Assembly (NCBI GenBank): GCA_002422985.1
Contig: DITZ01000099.1
Location: 3,083-34,304 of the forward strand
Reading direction: 5' to 3'
Origin: Sphingomonadales bacterium UBA6171
GTDB taxonomy: Bacteria; Pseudomonadota; Alphaproteobacteria; Sphingomonadales; Sphingomonadaceae
DNA length: 31,222 bases
Shown here: positions 22,098 through 30,204 of the stretch, piece after piece
How the letters are laid out: each line of letters begins with the position of its first letter
How positions within the stretch are numbered: position 1 is the first letter of the stretch
Program-made: the position numbers and the translations under genes
Notes under the pieces: model-generated
Databases searched by the model: none
Seen by the model: only the letters and a program-made list of their open reading frames with translations
What the model was told of the DNA's origin: nothing

Positions 22098-22967
22098 TTG
22101 ACCCGAACAATCAGTTTCGAAATGGACCCATTTTTTGGCCGCAGCGCCCGGTTGCTGGCGGTGGGGGCGCGGATTCCGGGTGGCTGGCTGGATCAGTTGC
22201 CGGTGGAGCGCTGCGATGCGGCGGACGCGGTGGCGGCGCTCCACCGCCATGCGCCCGATTGCCTGCTGCTGGATGGGGCCGCGGTGAGCGGCGCGCTGGT
22301 GGATGCGATGGCCGCGCCCGGCCTTTCGGCCATGGCCGTGGTGGTGATGGCAGACGATGACGGGCCCACGGTGGACGCCATCGGCACGCTGCTGGACGGG
22401 CGGATCGATCTGTTCCTGAACCGCGCGACTCCGGCGGCCGAGGCGCGCGCGGCGCTTTCCGGGCTGCTGGCGGCGATGGGCGGGCATGTCGTGGCCGATG
22501 GCTCCCTGCTGCACACCGATGGCGGGCAGCGGCTGGAGGCATTGCGGCAGGACGCAGAGCGGGTGGCGCGGGCGCTTGCGGAGCTGGCCGCGGGTGGCGA
22601 GACCGCGGGCGCTGCCCCCGCGCGCCCGCTGTCGGCGATGCGCATCCGGGCGCATATCAAGGCGCGACGGCTGCGCGAACGCTTTCTGTCGGCGGACCTG
22701 TTTGCCGACCCTGCGTGGGACATGCTGCTGGACCTGACCGCCGCCCGGCTGGAGGGACGGCAGGTGAGCGTTTCCAGCCTGTGCATCGCGGCGGCCGTGC
22801 CCACCACCACGGCGCTGCGCTGGATCAAGCTGCTGATCGATCGCGGCATGGTGGACCGGATGAGCGACCCCAGCGACGCCCGGCGCGCCTTCATCGCGCT
22901 GGCACCCGCAACCGCCGCCGCGATGGAGCTGTGCACGGAGGCCGTGCTGAACCTGCCGGGCCAATAG
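22098..22967 (+). CDS. Pseudo-receiver and winged-helix transcriptional regulator
   Basis: A regulator of about 289 residues. The N-terminal 120 residues have the alternating pattern of a response-regulator receiver (LLAVGARIP, CLLLDGAAVSG and DLFLNRATPAAEARAALSGLL), but without the acidic pair and without a clear phosphorylation pocket, so it is probably degenerate. The C-terminal 100 residues (RLRERFLSADLFADPAWDML onward) form a winged helix like MarR/LysM-like sphingomonad regulators, with SVSSLCIAAAVPTTTALRWI as the helix-turn-helix. The start is uncertain: GGAGG lies six bases before TTG at 22098, while ATG at 22122 lacks a ribosome site. It is divergent from the sigma-54 activator. Confidence 0.7.
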   Translation: MTRTISFEMDPFFGRSARLLAVGARIPGGWLDQLPVERCDAADAVAALHRHAPDCLLLDGAAVSGALVDAMAAPGLSAMAVVVMADDDGPTVDAIGTLLDGRIDLFLNRATPAAEARAALSGLLAAMGGHVVADGSLLHTDGGQRLEALRQDAERVARALAELAAGGETAGAAPARPLSAMRIRAHIKARRLRERFLSADLFADPAWDMLLDLTAARLEGRQVSVSSLCIAAAVPTTTALRWIKLLIDRGMVDRMSDPSDARRAFIALAPATAAAMELCTEAVLNLPGQ

Positions 22968-23029
22968 CGCCGTTGCAGCGGTTGCATGCCGGCCAAAGCT
23001 GGGCAACCATGGCGGGCGGAGGGACTTGC

Positions 23030-24331
23030 ATGCGGCACATTGCAATCATCGGATCCGGCCCGGCCGGCTTCTACACGGCCGAAGCCGCGCTGAAGGCCTT
23101 TGGCGAGGCGGTGCGCATCGACATCATCGACCGGCTGCCCACACCCTTTGGGCTGATCCGCGCCGGCGTTGCGCCCGATCACCAGTCCATCAAGGCGGTG
23201 TCCCGCCGTTATGACCAGGTGGCGGCCGATGCGCGGGTGCGCTTTCTGGGCAATGTCAGCGTTGGCAGCGATGTGTCGGTGGCGGAGCTGACCGGCCTGT
23301 ATGATGATGTGGTGCTGGCCGTGGGCGCGCCGCAGGATCGGCCGCTGGGCGTGCCGGGCAGTGACCTGCCGGGCGTTATCGGATCGGCGGCCTTTGTGGG
23401 CTGGTATAACGGTCATCCGGATTTTGCGGATCTTGCGCCGCCGCTGGATGCGCTGTCGGTCGTGGTGGTGGGCAATGGCAATGTCGCCATCGATTGCGCA
23501 CGGATATTGGCGAAAAGCGGCGAGGAGCTGGCCGACAGCGACATTGTGAACCATGCGCTGGTGCCGCTGGCGCAATCGGCGGTGCGCCGCGTGCATGTGC
23601 TGGGCCGGCGCGGACCGCAGCAGGCGAGCTTCACGCTGAAGGAGGTGGGCGAGCTGGGCGAACTGGCGCGCGCGACGCCATTGGTGCGGCCGGAAGATTT
23701 TCCGCCGCCCGAATCAGACGCAGCGCTGGATAGCGGCCAGCGGCGCGCGGTGGAGGTGCTGCGCCGCTTTGCCGGCGCGGGGCCGGACGCGGCGAAACCG
23801 GTGATCATCAGCCTGGATTTCTATCGCCGGCCGCTGCGCGTGCTGGGGGACGGCCGGGTGGCGGCGGTGGAGGTGATGAAAACCCGGCTGGATGCCGACG
23901 GCAAGGCCGTGGACACGGGCGAGACAGAGACCATCCCCTGTGGCATGGTGGTGGCCGCGATCGGCTATCGCACCAGCGCCATTGCGGGCGTGCCGTTTGA
24001 CGAACAGGCCGGTCGATTCATGAACGAGGAGGGGCTGATCGCGCCCGGCCTGTGGTGCGTCGGCTGGGCGCGGCGCGGGCCATCGGGCACCATCGGCACC
24101 AACCGGCCGGACGGCTTCGCGCTGGTGGAGCGAATCGCTGCGACCCCGGCACCCGGCGGCCGGCAAGGCCCGGCCGGACTGGACGCGCTGCTGCACGCGC
24201 GCGGCATTCAGGTGGCGGATTTTGATGACTGGCAGAAGATTGATCTCGCCGAAATCGCCGCCGCCCGCAGCGGAGCGCCGCGCGAAAAGATCGTATCGCT
24301 GGACGCCCTGCGCTCCATTTTTGCCCGCTGA
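23030..24331 (+). CDS. FAD-dependent ferredoxin/adrenodoxin-type NADP reductase
   Basis: A 433-residue flavoprotein that passes electrons between NADPH and a ferredoxin, related to FprA of mycobacteria and mitochondrial adrenodoxin reductase. It starts MRHIAIIGSGPAGFYTAEAA with the FAD motif GSGPAG (8-13). It has RLPTPFGLIRAGVAPDHQSIK, typical of the family, and the NADP motif VVVGNGNVAIDCARIL. It closes with GWARRGPSGTIGTNRPDG. GGAGGGAC lies just before the ATG. The gene follows the winged-helix regulator by about 60 bases on the same strand. The ferredoxin partner is not in the window. Confidence 0.92.
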   Translation: MRHIAIIGSGPAGFYTAEAALKAFGEAVRIDIIDRLPTPFGLIRAGVAPDHQSIKAVSRRYDQVAADARVRFLGNVSVGSDVSVAELTGLYDDVVLAVGAPQDRPLGVPGSDLPGVIGSAAFVGWYNGHPDFADLAPPLDALSVVVVGNGNVAIDCARILAKSGEELADSDIVNHALVPLAQSAVRRVHVLGRRGPQQASFTLKEVGELGELARATPLVRPEDFPPPESDAALDSGQRRAVEVLRRFAGAGPDAAKPVIISLDFYRRPLRVLGDGRVAAVEVMKTRLDADGKAVDTGETETIPCGMVVAAIGYRTSAIAGVPFDEQAGRFMNEEGLIAPGLWCVGWARRGPSGTIGTNRPDGFALVERIAATPAPGGRQGPAGLDALLHARGIQVADFDDWQKIDLAEIAAARSGAPREKIVSLDALRSIFAR

Positions 24332-24343
24332 TGCCAACAGCGC

Positions 24344-24372
24344 TTGACGCGGCCCATCCCCCCGCCTATTCC
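24344..24372 (+). promoter_or_regulatory. Promoter of tRNA-Pro
   Basis: TTGACG (24344-24349), exactly 17 bases, then TATTCC (24367-24372). This is the classic alphaproteobacterial stable-RNA promoter form, ending 12 bases before the mature tRNA. Confidence 0.7.
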
Positions 24373-24384
24373 GCCGCCTCGGTC

Positions 24385-24461
24385 CGGGGAATAGCTCAGC
24401 CTGGTAGAGCGCTGCCTTCGGGAGGCAGAGGCCGGAGGTTCGAGTCCTCTTTCCCCGACCA
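24385..24461 (+). tRNA. tRNA-Pro (anticodon CGG)
   Basis: A 77-base cloverleaf with encoded CCA. The acceptor stem CGGGGAA/TTCCCCG is fully paired, with a C1-G72 start typical of proline tRNA. The D arm is GCTC/GAGC. The anticodon stem CTGCC/GGCAG encloses loop TTCGGGA, placing CGG at 24419-24421. The T arm contains GGTTCGAGTCC. It reads the codon CCG, which is abundant in this GC-rich genome. No integrase or duplicated 3' end suggests use as an attachment site. Confidence 0.97.
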
Positions 24462-24547
24462 ATTTCCATCTAACGCGCTGAATGAAGTGCCATGCCTGTG
24501 CAAGGCTGCGCGCCTCGACGTGCCCGCAGCGAACGCATGGGTGCCTG

Positions 24548-26446
24548 TCAGGGCGCGGGGGCCTTCAGATGCTGCACGAAGAAGTCCACGATCTCGCTGG
24601 TGGACCGCACCCGGTTCACCGTCTTGCGCCAGCCATGGCCTTCGTCCGGAAACAGCGTGTAGCGCACCGGTACGCCGCGCGCTTTTAAGCTGGCGACAAT
24701 CTGTTCGGCCTCCACCAGCGGGACATTGGTGTCGTTGGCGCCGTGCAGCACGAACAGCGGCGTGCTGATGCGGTCCAGCTTGTGGATCGGCGACAGTTGC
24801 TTCAGCACGTCGGCCTGGGTCTTCGGGTCGCCATATTCGCTGGTCGATATCGCCGCCATCCATGGCTCGGTCTCGCGGAAGAAGCTTTCGAAATTCACGA
24901 TGCCAAACAGATTGGCGCCGGCAGCGAACATGTCGGGGAATTCGGTGACGGCCGCCATCACCATATAGCCGCCATAGCTGCCGCCCATGATGCCCAGCCG
25001 TTTGGGATCAGCAATGCCCAGCCGCACCAGCGCGTCGGTTGTGGCCCTGATGTCCTGCACGCCGTCCACCCGCTTCGCGCCATCATCCATCGCCATGAAC
25101 GCCTTGCCAAAGCCGGACGAGCCGCGGACATTGGGCGCGAACACTGCGATGCCATTGGCCACCAGCGCCTGCGCATCCGGGCTCATGACCGGGCGGGCCT
25201 GCCCCTCCGGCCCGCCATGATAGTTGAACACCAGCGGCAAGGGACCGGTGACACCCGGCGGGCGATACAGCCAGCCGGACAATTGCACACCGTCCGCCGC
25301 CTGATAGGCGATCAGTTCGGGCCGGACCAGCTTTGCCAGATCCACCCCGTCATGGCGGCTCTGCGTCTGCCGGGTCAGCGCGCCGCTGGCCCGGTCGATG
25401 GTGTAGATGTCGGCGGTGCGATTGGCGGAAAGGCCGGTCAGCAGCAGCGTCCTGCCGTCCGCCGTCATCTCATTGGGGAAAATGATGTCGAGCGGCAGGT
25501 CCGGCCCCGGCGTGATCGTGCCGCTGGCGGTGTCGAGCCAGTCCAGGTTGCTGCGGCCATTGGCGTTCCACACCAGCGCGGCGGTCCTGCCGTCTTCGCT
25601 CAGCAGCGCATTGTCGGCCACGGCATCATCGCGCCGGGCGACATAGCGGATCGGCGAGGGCGTGCCGTCTGCGGCGATGTCGATATAGCCAAAGGCCTGG
25701 CGGTCCCGCCCGATATTGGAGCTGACCCACAGCCGGCTGCCGTCGGGCGACAGGGCGCCCCAGCCGGTTTCCGCCTTGCCGTCGTGCGGGGTCAGCAATA
25801 TTTCCCTGCCCGACTTCAGGTCGATAAGATGAAGATTGTCGTCCCCACGGCCTACCACGCGGGTCACAACGGCGCGATCGCCGCGCACATCGGTGATGCT
25901 GTTCAGCCCGGCGCCCGATGTGAGGAAGCGCCACGCGCCACTGTCCGCTGCAATCAGCGCGGCATCGCGGGCGGCGGGGTTGCGGACATTGCTTTGTGCC
26001 AGCAGATAGCGGCCGTCGCGGGTCCAGCCGTCGAGCCCGTTATTCTCCCTGCCGCCGGCAGAGAGCCGCCGCGTGCCGCTTCCGTCCGGCTTTGCCACCC
26101 ATATCTGCGTGTTCAGCCCGCCGCCGGGCAACACCATATAGGCCAGCGCGTCTGCCGTGGGGGACCAGGTGACGAAGCCGACCGGATCGGGCAGATTGCT
26201 GATCTGCCGCGCCGGGGCGCTGCTGCCCACATCCTGCACCCAGATCTGCGGCACGCCGCTGCTGTTTGAAATATAGGCGAGCCGCCTGCCATCGGGCGAC
26301 AGGGTGGGCGAAGAGGCCGAATTGATGCGCCCCAGTGCGGCAACCAGCGCGGCAGCGTCCGCGCCATCCGCAGGAACCGACCGGGCCGTGGCGGCTGTGC
26401 CCAGCAAAGACAGTCCGGCCAGCATTACCAGCGTGATTCGCATCAT
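24548..26446 (-). CDS. Secreted S9-family prolyl oligopeptidase-like peptidase
   Basis: A predicted periplasmic dipeptidyl/acylaminoacyl peptidase of 632 residues. The N-terminal signal peptide MMRITLVMLAGLSLLGTAAT is followed by a beta-propeller with TolB/WD-like repeats (SSPTLSPDGRRLAYISNSSG, PVGFVTWSPTADALAYMVLP, GWGALSPDGSRLWVSSNIG). The C-terminal alpha/beta-hydrolase domain holds the triad: Ser490 in GGSYGGYMV, Asp572 in HGANDTNVPLVEAEQ and His604 in DEGHGWRK. Two adjacent ATGs (26446, 26443) could start it; GGAG lies nearby. It converges on the tRNA gene and follows nrdB on the same strand after about 100 bases. Role: peptide scavenging. Confidence 0.93.
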   Translation of the reverse strand: MMRITLVMLAGLSLLGTAATARSVPADGADAAALVAALGRINSASSPTLSPDGRRLAYISNSSGVPQIWVQDVGSSAPARQISNLPDPVGFVTWSPTADALAYMVLPGGGLNTQIWVAKPDGSGTRRLSAGGRENNGLDGWTRDGRYLLAQSNVRNPAARDAALIAADSGAWRFLTSGAGLNSITDVRGDRAVVTRVVGRGDDNLHLIDLKSGREILLTPHDGKAETGWGALSPDGSRLWVSSNIGRDRQAFGYIDIAADGTPSPIRYVARRDDAVADNALLSEDGRTAALVWNANGRSNLDWLDTASGTITPGPDLPLDIIFPNEMTADGRTLLLTGLSANRTADIYTIDRASGALTRQTQSRHDGVDLAKLVRPELIAYQAADGVQLSGWLYRPPGVTGPLPLVFNYHGGPEGQARPVMSPDAQALVANGIAVFAPNVRGSSGFGKAFMAMDDGAKRVDGVQDIRATTDALVRLGIADPKRLGIMGGSYGGYMVMAAVTEFPDMFAAGANLFGIVNFESFFRETEPWMAAISTSEYGDPKTQADVLKQLSPIHKLDRISTPLFVLHGANDTNVPLVEAEQIVASLKARGVPVRYTLFPDEGHGWRKTVNRVRSTSEIVDFFVQHLKAPAP

Positions 26447-26548
26447 TCATTCCCGCTCCGACGATGGCCGAGCCGGCAGCCTGCGGCAGGATGACCGGCA
26501 AGTAAACCACTCGAAGCGTCGCGTGGCGTCAATGGATATTGCCGCACA

Positions 26549-27598
26549 TTATTCAGCCGCGCCAAGCCCGCCGAGCAGATCAACCTGCAATGGTGCATCA
26601 TTTGCCGCCGGCACCATCTTCGCGCTTTGCCGGCGATCGAAATTATCCCACACCTCGTTCCAGTTCCCCTTGGTGGCGGCCTTCGAATATTCCGTGGCGC
26701 GCGTTTCAAAGAAATTGGCATGTTCCACGCCGTTCAGCAGTGGTTGCAGCCAGGGCAGGGGATGTTCGTCGATCAGGTAAATCGGTTGCAGGCCCAGTTG
26801 TTTCAGGCGCCAGTCGGCGATGAAGCGGATATATTTCTTGATTTCCTTGGCCGTCATCCCCGGCACCGGGCCCATTTCAAACGCCAGATCAATAAAGGCG
26901 TCCTCCAGCCGCACGGTTTTCTGGCAGACGTCGGTGATATCATCCTTCACCGCGCGGGTCAGGCACTGCCGTTCGGCACAAAAGGCGTGGAACAGCTTGG
27001 TGATGCCCTCGCAATGCAGGCTTTCATCCCGCACGCTCCAGCTGACGATCTGCCCCATGCCCTTCATCTTGTTGAAGCGCGGGAAGTTCATCAGCATCGC
27101 AAAGCTGGCAAATAATTGCAGCCCTTCGGTAAAGCCGCCGAACATCGCCAGCGTGCGGGCAATATCGGTATCACTATCCACGCCGAAGGTGCTGAGATAA
27201 TCATGCTTATCCCGCATTTCCTTATAGTTCAGGAAAGCCGAATATTCCGATTCCGGCATGCCGATCGTGTCCAGCAGGTGCGAATAGGCCGCGATATGCA
27301 CCGTCTCCATGTTGCTGAACGCCGTCAGCATCATCTTGATCTCGGTCGGCTTGAACACCCGGCCATATTTGTCGTGATAGCAATCCTGCACTTCCACATC
27401 GGCCTGGGTGAAAAAGCGGAAAATCTGCGTCAGCAGATTGCGCTCATGCTCGTGCAGCTTCTGCGCCCAGTCGCGGCAATCCTCGCCCAGCGGCACTTCC
27501 TCCGGCATCCAGTGAATCTGCTGCTGACGCTTCCAGAAATCATAGGCCCAGGGATATTCAAACGGCTTGTAAACGCGGGAGGCTTCCAGAAGGGACAT
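26549..27598 (-). CDS. nrdB: Ribonucleotide reductase class I, beta subunit
   Basis: Holds the di-iron tyrosyl radical used by NrdA to make deoxyribonucleotides. The start at 27598 (MSLLEASRVYKPFEYPW) has AAGGA ten bases upstream; a second ATG at 27607 overlaps that site and is rejected. The product is 349 residues. Metal and radical residues are visible: Asp67 in FFTQADVEVQD, Glu98 and His101 in NMETVHIAAY with the radical Tyr105 (the E-x2-H-x3-Y spacing of E. coli), then GFTEGLQLF and RDESLHCEG. It is separated from nrdA by two small genes rather than adjoining it directly. Confidence 0.95.
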   Translation of the reverse strand: MSLLEASRVYKPFEYPWAYDFWKRQQQIHWMPEEVPLGEDCRDWAQKLHEHERNLLTQIFRFFTQADVEVQDCYHDKYGRVFKPTEIKMMLTAFSNMETVHIAAYSHLLDTIGMPESEYSAFLNYKEMRDKHDYLSTFGVDSDTDIARTLAMFGGFTEGLQLFASFAMLMNFPRFNKMKGMGQIVSWSVRDESLHCEGITKLFHAFCAERQCLTRAVKDDITDVCQKTVRLEDAFIDLAFEMGPVPGMTAKEIKKYIRFIADWRLKQLGLQPIYLIDEHPLPWLQPLLNGVEHANFFETRATEYSKAATKGNWNEVWDNFDRRQSAKMVPAANDAPLQVDLLGGLGAAE

Positions 27599-27692
27599 GG
27601 CGATCATCCTTGGGCGAAAGGGGATATGGAGGCGGCAAGCAGGTCAGCGACGCGCATCGGGATGAGCAGATATTGGCCGCTCGCCCCGCCTG

Positions 27693-27872
27693 TCATTGTC
27701 CGGGCAGTCGACGGGTGCCGAATTCGATGAAGGTTTCGATGCGGATCAGCCGGTTTTCATGAGAGCGGACCATGGATTCGGTTTCCGCCACCCGGGCTTC
27801 AAGGCGGACGACGCGGTCATCCAGCAGCACAACGCGGCGCAGACCCGACACTATGTCGCTGAGCGTGCTCAT
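27693..27872 (-). CDS. Small coiled-coil protein, 59 residues
   Basis: Starts MSTLSDIVSGLRRVVLLDD and ends FIEFGTRRLPGQ. The centre (VVRLEARVAETESMVRSHEN and on to RLIRIET) has a regular heptad-like pattern of Leu, Val, Ile and Met, indicating a coiled coil or helical hairpin. I do not recognise a named gene. The ATG at 27872 overlaps the ribbon-helix-helix stop by four bases (ATGA), so both are probably translated together. The gap to nrdB is about 94 bases. No membrane segment or catalytic motif is seen. It may dimerise or partner the upstream DNA-binding protein; a toxin-antitoxin pair is conceivable but unproven. Confidence 0.7.
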   Translation of the reverse strand: MSTLSDIVSGLRRVVLLDDRVVRLEARVAETESMVRSHENRLIRIETFIEFGTRRLPGQ

Positions 27873-28231
27873 GCCGCCTCTTCCACACCGAACAGGGCGC
27901 GGAACCGCTGCCAGTCTATGTCGGGGTCAGCGGCAATTTCCCGCCGAACCTGCGCGCGATGCTCCGGCGATTGCAGCCGCTGCATCTCGGCCGCATGGGC
28001 GTCTGAACGCTCCAGCATCCGGTCCAGCGTGGCGCCGATATTGTCCACCGCCGTCAGAAAGTCGGGCAGAACGGCGCGAAGCTCGTCCAGTTGATGGGCG
28101 GCGGCGGGATCATAATCCAGCGCGGCGCGACGCACGAGTTCCGACACCGACAGATGCAGCGCAGCCGCACGCGCTGCAATCGCAGCCTTGTCTTCCGGGG
28201 CGATGAGCAGGGTCATGCGATCGGTTTTCAT
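27869..28231 (-). CDS. Ribbon-helix-helix DNA-binding protein between nrdA and nrdB
   Basis: A 120-residue protein starting MKTDRMTLLIAPEDKAAIAA; AAGGAG lies seven bases before the ATG at 28231. Residues about 4-38 fit a ribbon-helix-helix fold: a beta strand (RMTLLIAP), helix A (EDKAAIAARAAALH), and helix B after the LSVSELVRRAALDY turn. The rest is a helical charged region ending PDIDWQRFRALFGVEEAA, possibly for oligomerisation. Longer in-frame starts run over the promoter and nrdA end and are unlikely. It overlaps the 59-residue gene by ATGA. Antitoxin-like and mobilisation-accessory proteins share this fold; here a local repressor of its own promoter and nrdB is plausible. Confidence 0.75.
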   Translation of the reverse strand: MKTDRMTLLIAPEDKAAIAARAAALHLSVSELVRRAALDYDPAAAHQLDELRAVLPDFLTAVDNIGATLDRMLERSDAHAAEMQRLQSPEHRAQVRREIAADPDIDWQRFRALFGVEEAA

Positions 28232-28244
28232 GCGCGGCTCCTTA

Positions 28245-28274
28245 TGAGCATGAACATATGTATGCACATACTCA
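28245..28274. promoter_or_regulatory. Palindromic operator candidate overlapping the nrdA stop
   Basis: A 30-base imperfect palindrome (22 of 30 positions symmetric) starting TGAGCATG and ending CATACTCA. Four 4-base modules CATG, CATA, TATG and CATA start at 28249, 28255, 28261 and 28267, exactly six bases apart. It overlaps the nrdA stop codon and the -10 box of the promoter candidate for the ribbon-helix-helix gene. Short repeated half-sites are what that protein fold normally binds. Confidence 0.5.
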
Positions 28275-28281
28275 CTGGCAA
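28253..28281 (-). promoter_or_regulatory. Internal promoter candidate for the RHH gene, coiled-coil gene and nrdB
   Basis: On the minus strand TTGCCA (28281-28276), then exactly 17 bases, then TATGTT (28258-28253). The start point would be about 10-15 bases before the AAGGAG ribosome site. The palindrome covers the spacer and -10. Confidence 0.5.
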
Positions 28282-30158
28282 GCCAGACACTCGTCATAGT
28301 CGCGCGGCAGCTCGATCTGGCGCAGATCGGGGGTGTTATCCGCCTCCACGCCGGCGAATTCCGATCCGACGAAGCCGGCGCGCTGGATGGATTTGGAACG
28401 GAGATAGTAAAGGCTCTTGATGCCCAGTTCCCAGGCGCGGAAATGCAGCATCAGCAGATCCCATTTCTCTACATCCGCCGGGATGAACAGGTTCAGCGAC
28501 TGCGCCTGATCGATATAGGGCGTGCGGTCGCCGGCCAGTTCCAGCAGCCAGCGCTGGTCGATTTCAAACGCCGTCTTGTAGGTCGCCTTTTCCTCGACCG
28601 ACAGAAAATCCAGATGCTGGACGGAGCCGCCCATTTCCAGAATCGAATTCCACACCGCATCGGAATTCTTCGCCTTTTCGATCAGCAGCTTTTCCAGATA
28701 GGGATTCTTCACGGAAAAACTGCCGGACAGCGTCTTGTGCGTATAGATATTGGCCGGAATCGGCTCGATGCAGGCGCTGGTGCCGCCGCAGATGATGCTG
28801 ATGCTGGCGGTGGGCGCAATCGCCATCTTGCAGGAAAAACGCTCCATCACGCCGCGATCGGCGGCGTCCGGGCAGGGGCCGCGCTCGGCGGCCAGCAGCA
28901 TGGACGCTTCATCCACCTTGGCCCGGATATGGCGGAACATCTTCAGATTCCAGGATTTTGCCAAAGCGGATTCAAAGGCGATGCCGCGCGCCTGATAGAA
29001 GCTGTGCAGCCCCATCACGCCCAGGCCCACCGAACGTTCCCGCCCGGCGCTATATTTGGCGCGCGCCATTTCCGGTGGCGCCCGGTCGATATAGTCGGTG
29101 AGCACATTGTCCAGGAAGCGCATCACATCCTCGATGAAATGCGGATCCTTGTTCCAGTCGTCCCACGTCTCGAAATTCAGCGAGGACAGGCAGCAGACGG
29201 CCGTGCGATCGTTGCCCAGATGATCAACGCCGGTCGGCAGGGTGATTTCCGAACAGAGGTTCGACGTGGAGACTTTCAGGCCCAGTTCGCGGTGGTGGCG
29301 GGGCATGCTGTCGTTCACATGGTCGATGAAGATGATATAGGGTTCACCGGTCGCCAGACGGTTTTCCACCAGCTTCTGGAACAGCGCGCGCGCATCCACC
29401 TCGCCGCGCTTCTCGCCGGTTTTGGGGGAGACGAGATCAAAGCTGGTGCCGGCGCGCACGGCCTCCATGAAGGCGTTGGTCACCAGCACGCCATGGTGCA
29501 GGTTCAGCGCCTTGCGGTTGAAATCACCGCTGGGTTTGCGGATTTCAAGAAACTCCTCGATCTCCGGATGGTTCACATCCAGATAGACGGCGGCCGAGCC
29601 GCGCCGCAGCGAGCCTTGCGAAATGGCAAGCGTGAGGCTGTCCATCACGCGCACGAAGGGAATGATGCCCGACGTTTTGCCGTTCAGGCCCACCGGCTCG
29701 CCAATGCCGCGCACCCGGCCCCAATAGGTGCCGATGCCGCCGCCGCGCGCCGCGAGCCACACATTCTCGTTCCAGGTATTCACAATGCCTTCAAGGCTGT
29801 CTGACACGCTGTTGAGATAGCAGCTGATCGGCAGGCCCCGCCCGGTGCCGCCGTTGGACAGCACCGGCGTTGCCGGCATGAACCACAGGCGGGAGATATA
29901 ATCATAAAGCCGCTGCGCATGGCCGGCATCATCGGCATAGGCGGCAGCGACGCGGGCGAACAGATCCTGCGGGCCTTCGCCCGGCAGCAGATAGCGATCC
30001 TTCAGCGTATCGACGCCGAATTCAGACAGCAGCACATCGCGGCTGTTATCGACGGTGACGGGGAAGCGCGGGCCATAGATGGCGTGGCTGTCCGGTGTCG
30101 CATCGCCCGCGCTGCCGGACTGGTCTGTGCGGCTCTGTTCCGTGCGTGCGAAGTCCAT
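28272..30158 (-). CDS. nrdA: Ribonucleotide reductase class I, alpha subunit
   Basis: The catalytic subunit reducing ribonucleoside diphosphates. 628 residues from ATG 30158, with GAGGGGAC upstream. Catalytic residues seen: Cys113 in ISCYLNSVSDS, Asn300, Cys302 and Glu304 in STSNLCSEITLP, Cys322 in VCCLSSLNFE, the PTASISIICGG loop, and the YY pair in SLYYLRSKS. A C-terminal redox CLAC has Cys624 and Cys627. There is no N-terminal ATP-cone; the family box before MPATPVLSNGGT begins almost at once. Overall activity control by dATP at that site is therefore absent. The stop overlaps the operator-like palindrome of the next gene. Confidence 0.96.
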   Translation of the reverse strand: MDFARTEQSRTDQSGSAGDATPDSHAIYGPRFPVTVDNSRDVLLSEFGVDTLKDRYLLPGEGPQDLFARVAAAYADDAGHAQRLYDYISRLWFMPATPVLSNGGTGRGLPISCYLNSVSDSLEGIVNTWNENVWLAARGGGIGTYWGRVRGIGEPVGLNGKTSGIIPFVRVMDSLTLAISQGSLRRGSAAVYLDVNHPEIEEFLEIRKPSGDFNRKALNLHHGVLVTNAFMEAVRAGTSFDLVSPKTGEKRGEVDARALFQKLVENRLATGEPYIIFIDHVNDSMPRHHRELGLKVSTSNLCSEITLPTGVDHLGNDRTAVCCLSSLNFETWDDWNKDPHFIEDVMRFLDNVLTDYIDRAPPEMARAKYSAGRERSVGLGVMGLHSFYQARGIAFESALAKSWNLKMFRHIRAKVDEASMLLAAERGPCPDAADRGVMERFSCKMAIAPTASISIICGGTSACIEPIPANIYTHKTLSGSFSVKNPYLEKLLIEKAKNSDAVWNSILEMGGSVQHLDFLSVEEKATYKTAFEIDQRWLLELAGDRTPYIDQAQSLNLFIPADVEKWDLLMLHFRAWELGIKSLYYLRSKSIQRAGFVGSEFAGVEADNTPDLRQIELPRDYDECLACQ

Positions 30159-30204
30159 GTCTGTCCCCTCAAATCTTCATAGTCGGGCCGAATCCAAGCC
30201 GACC

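Noticed and set aside
24385..24461. tRNA-Pro as an attachment site for an integrated element
   Set aside because: No integrase, no repeated tRNA 3' end within view, and the downstream gene is an ordinary peptidase of matching composition.
28443..29804. Open frame of about 450 codons opposite nrdA
   Set aside because: Shadow of nrdA on the other strand, no ribosome site, no recognisable domain.
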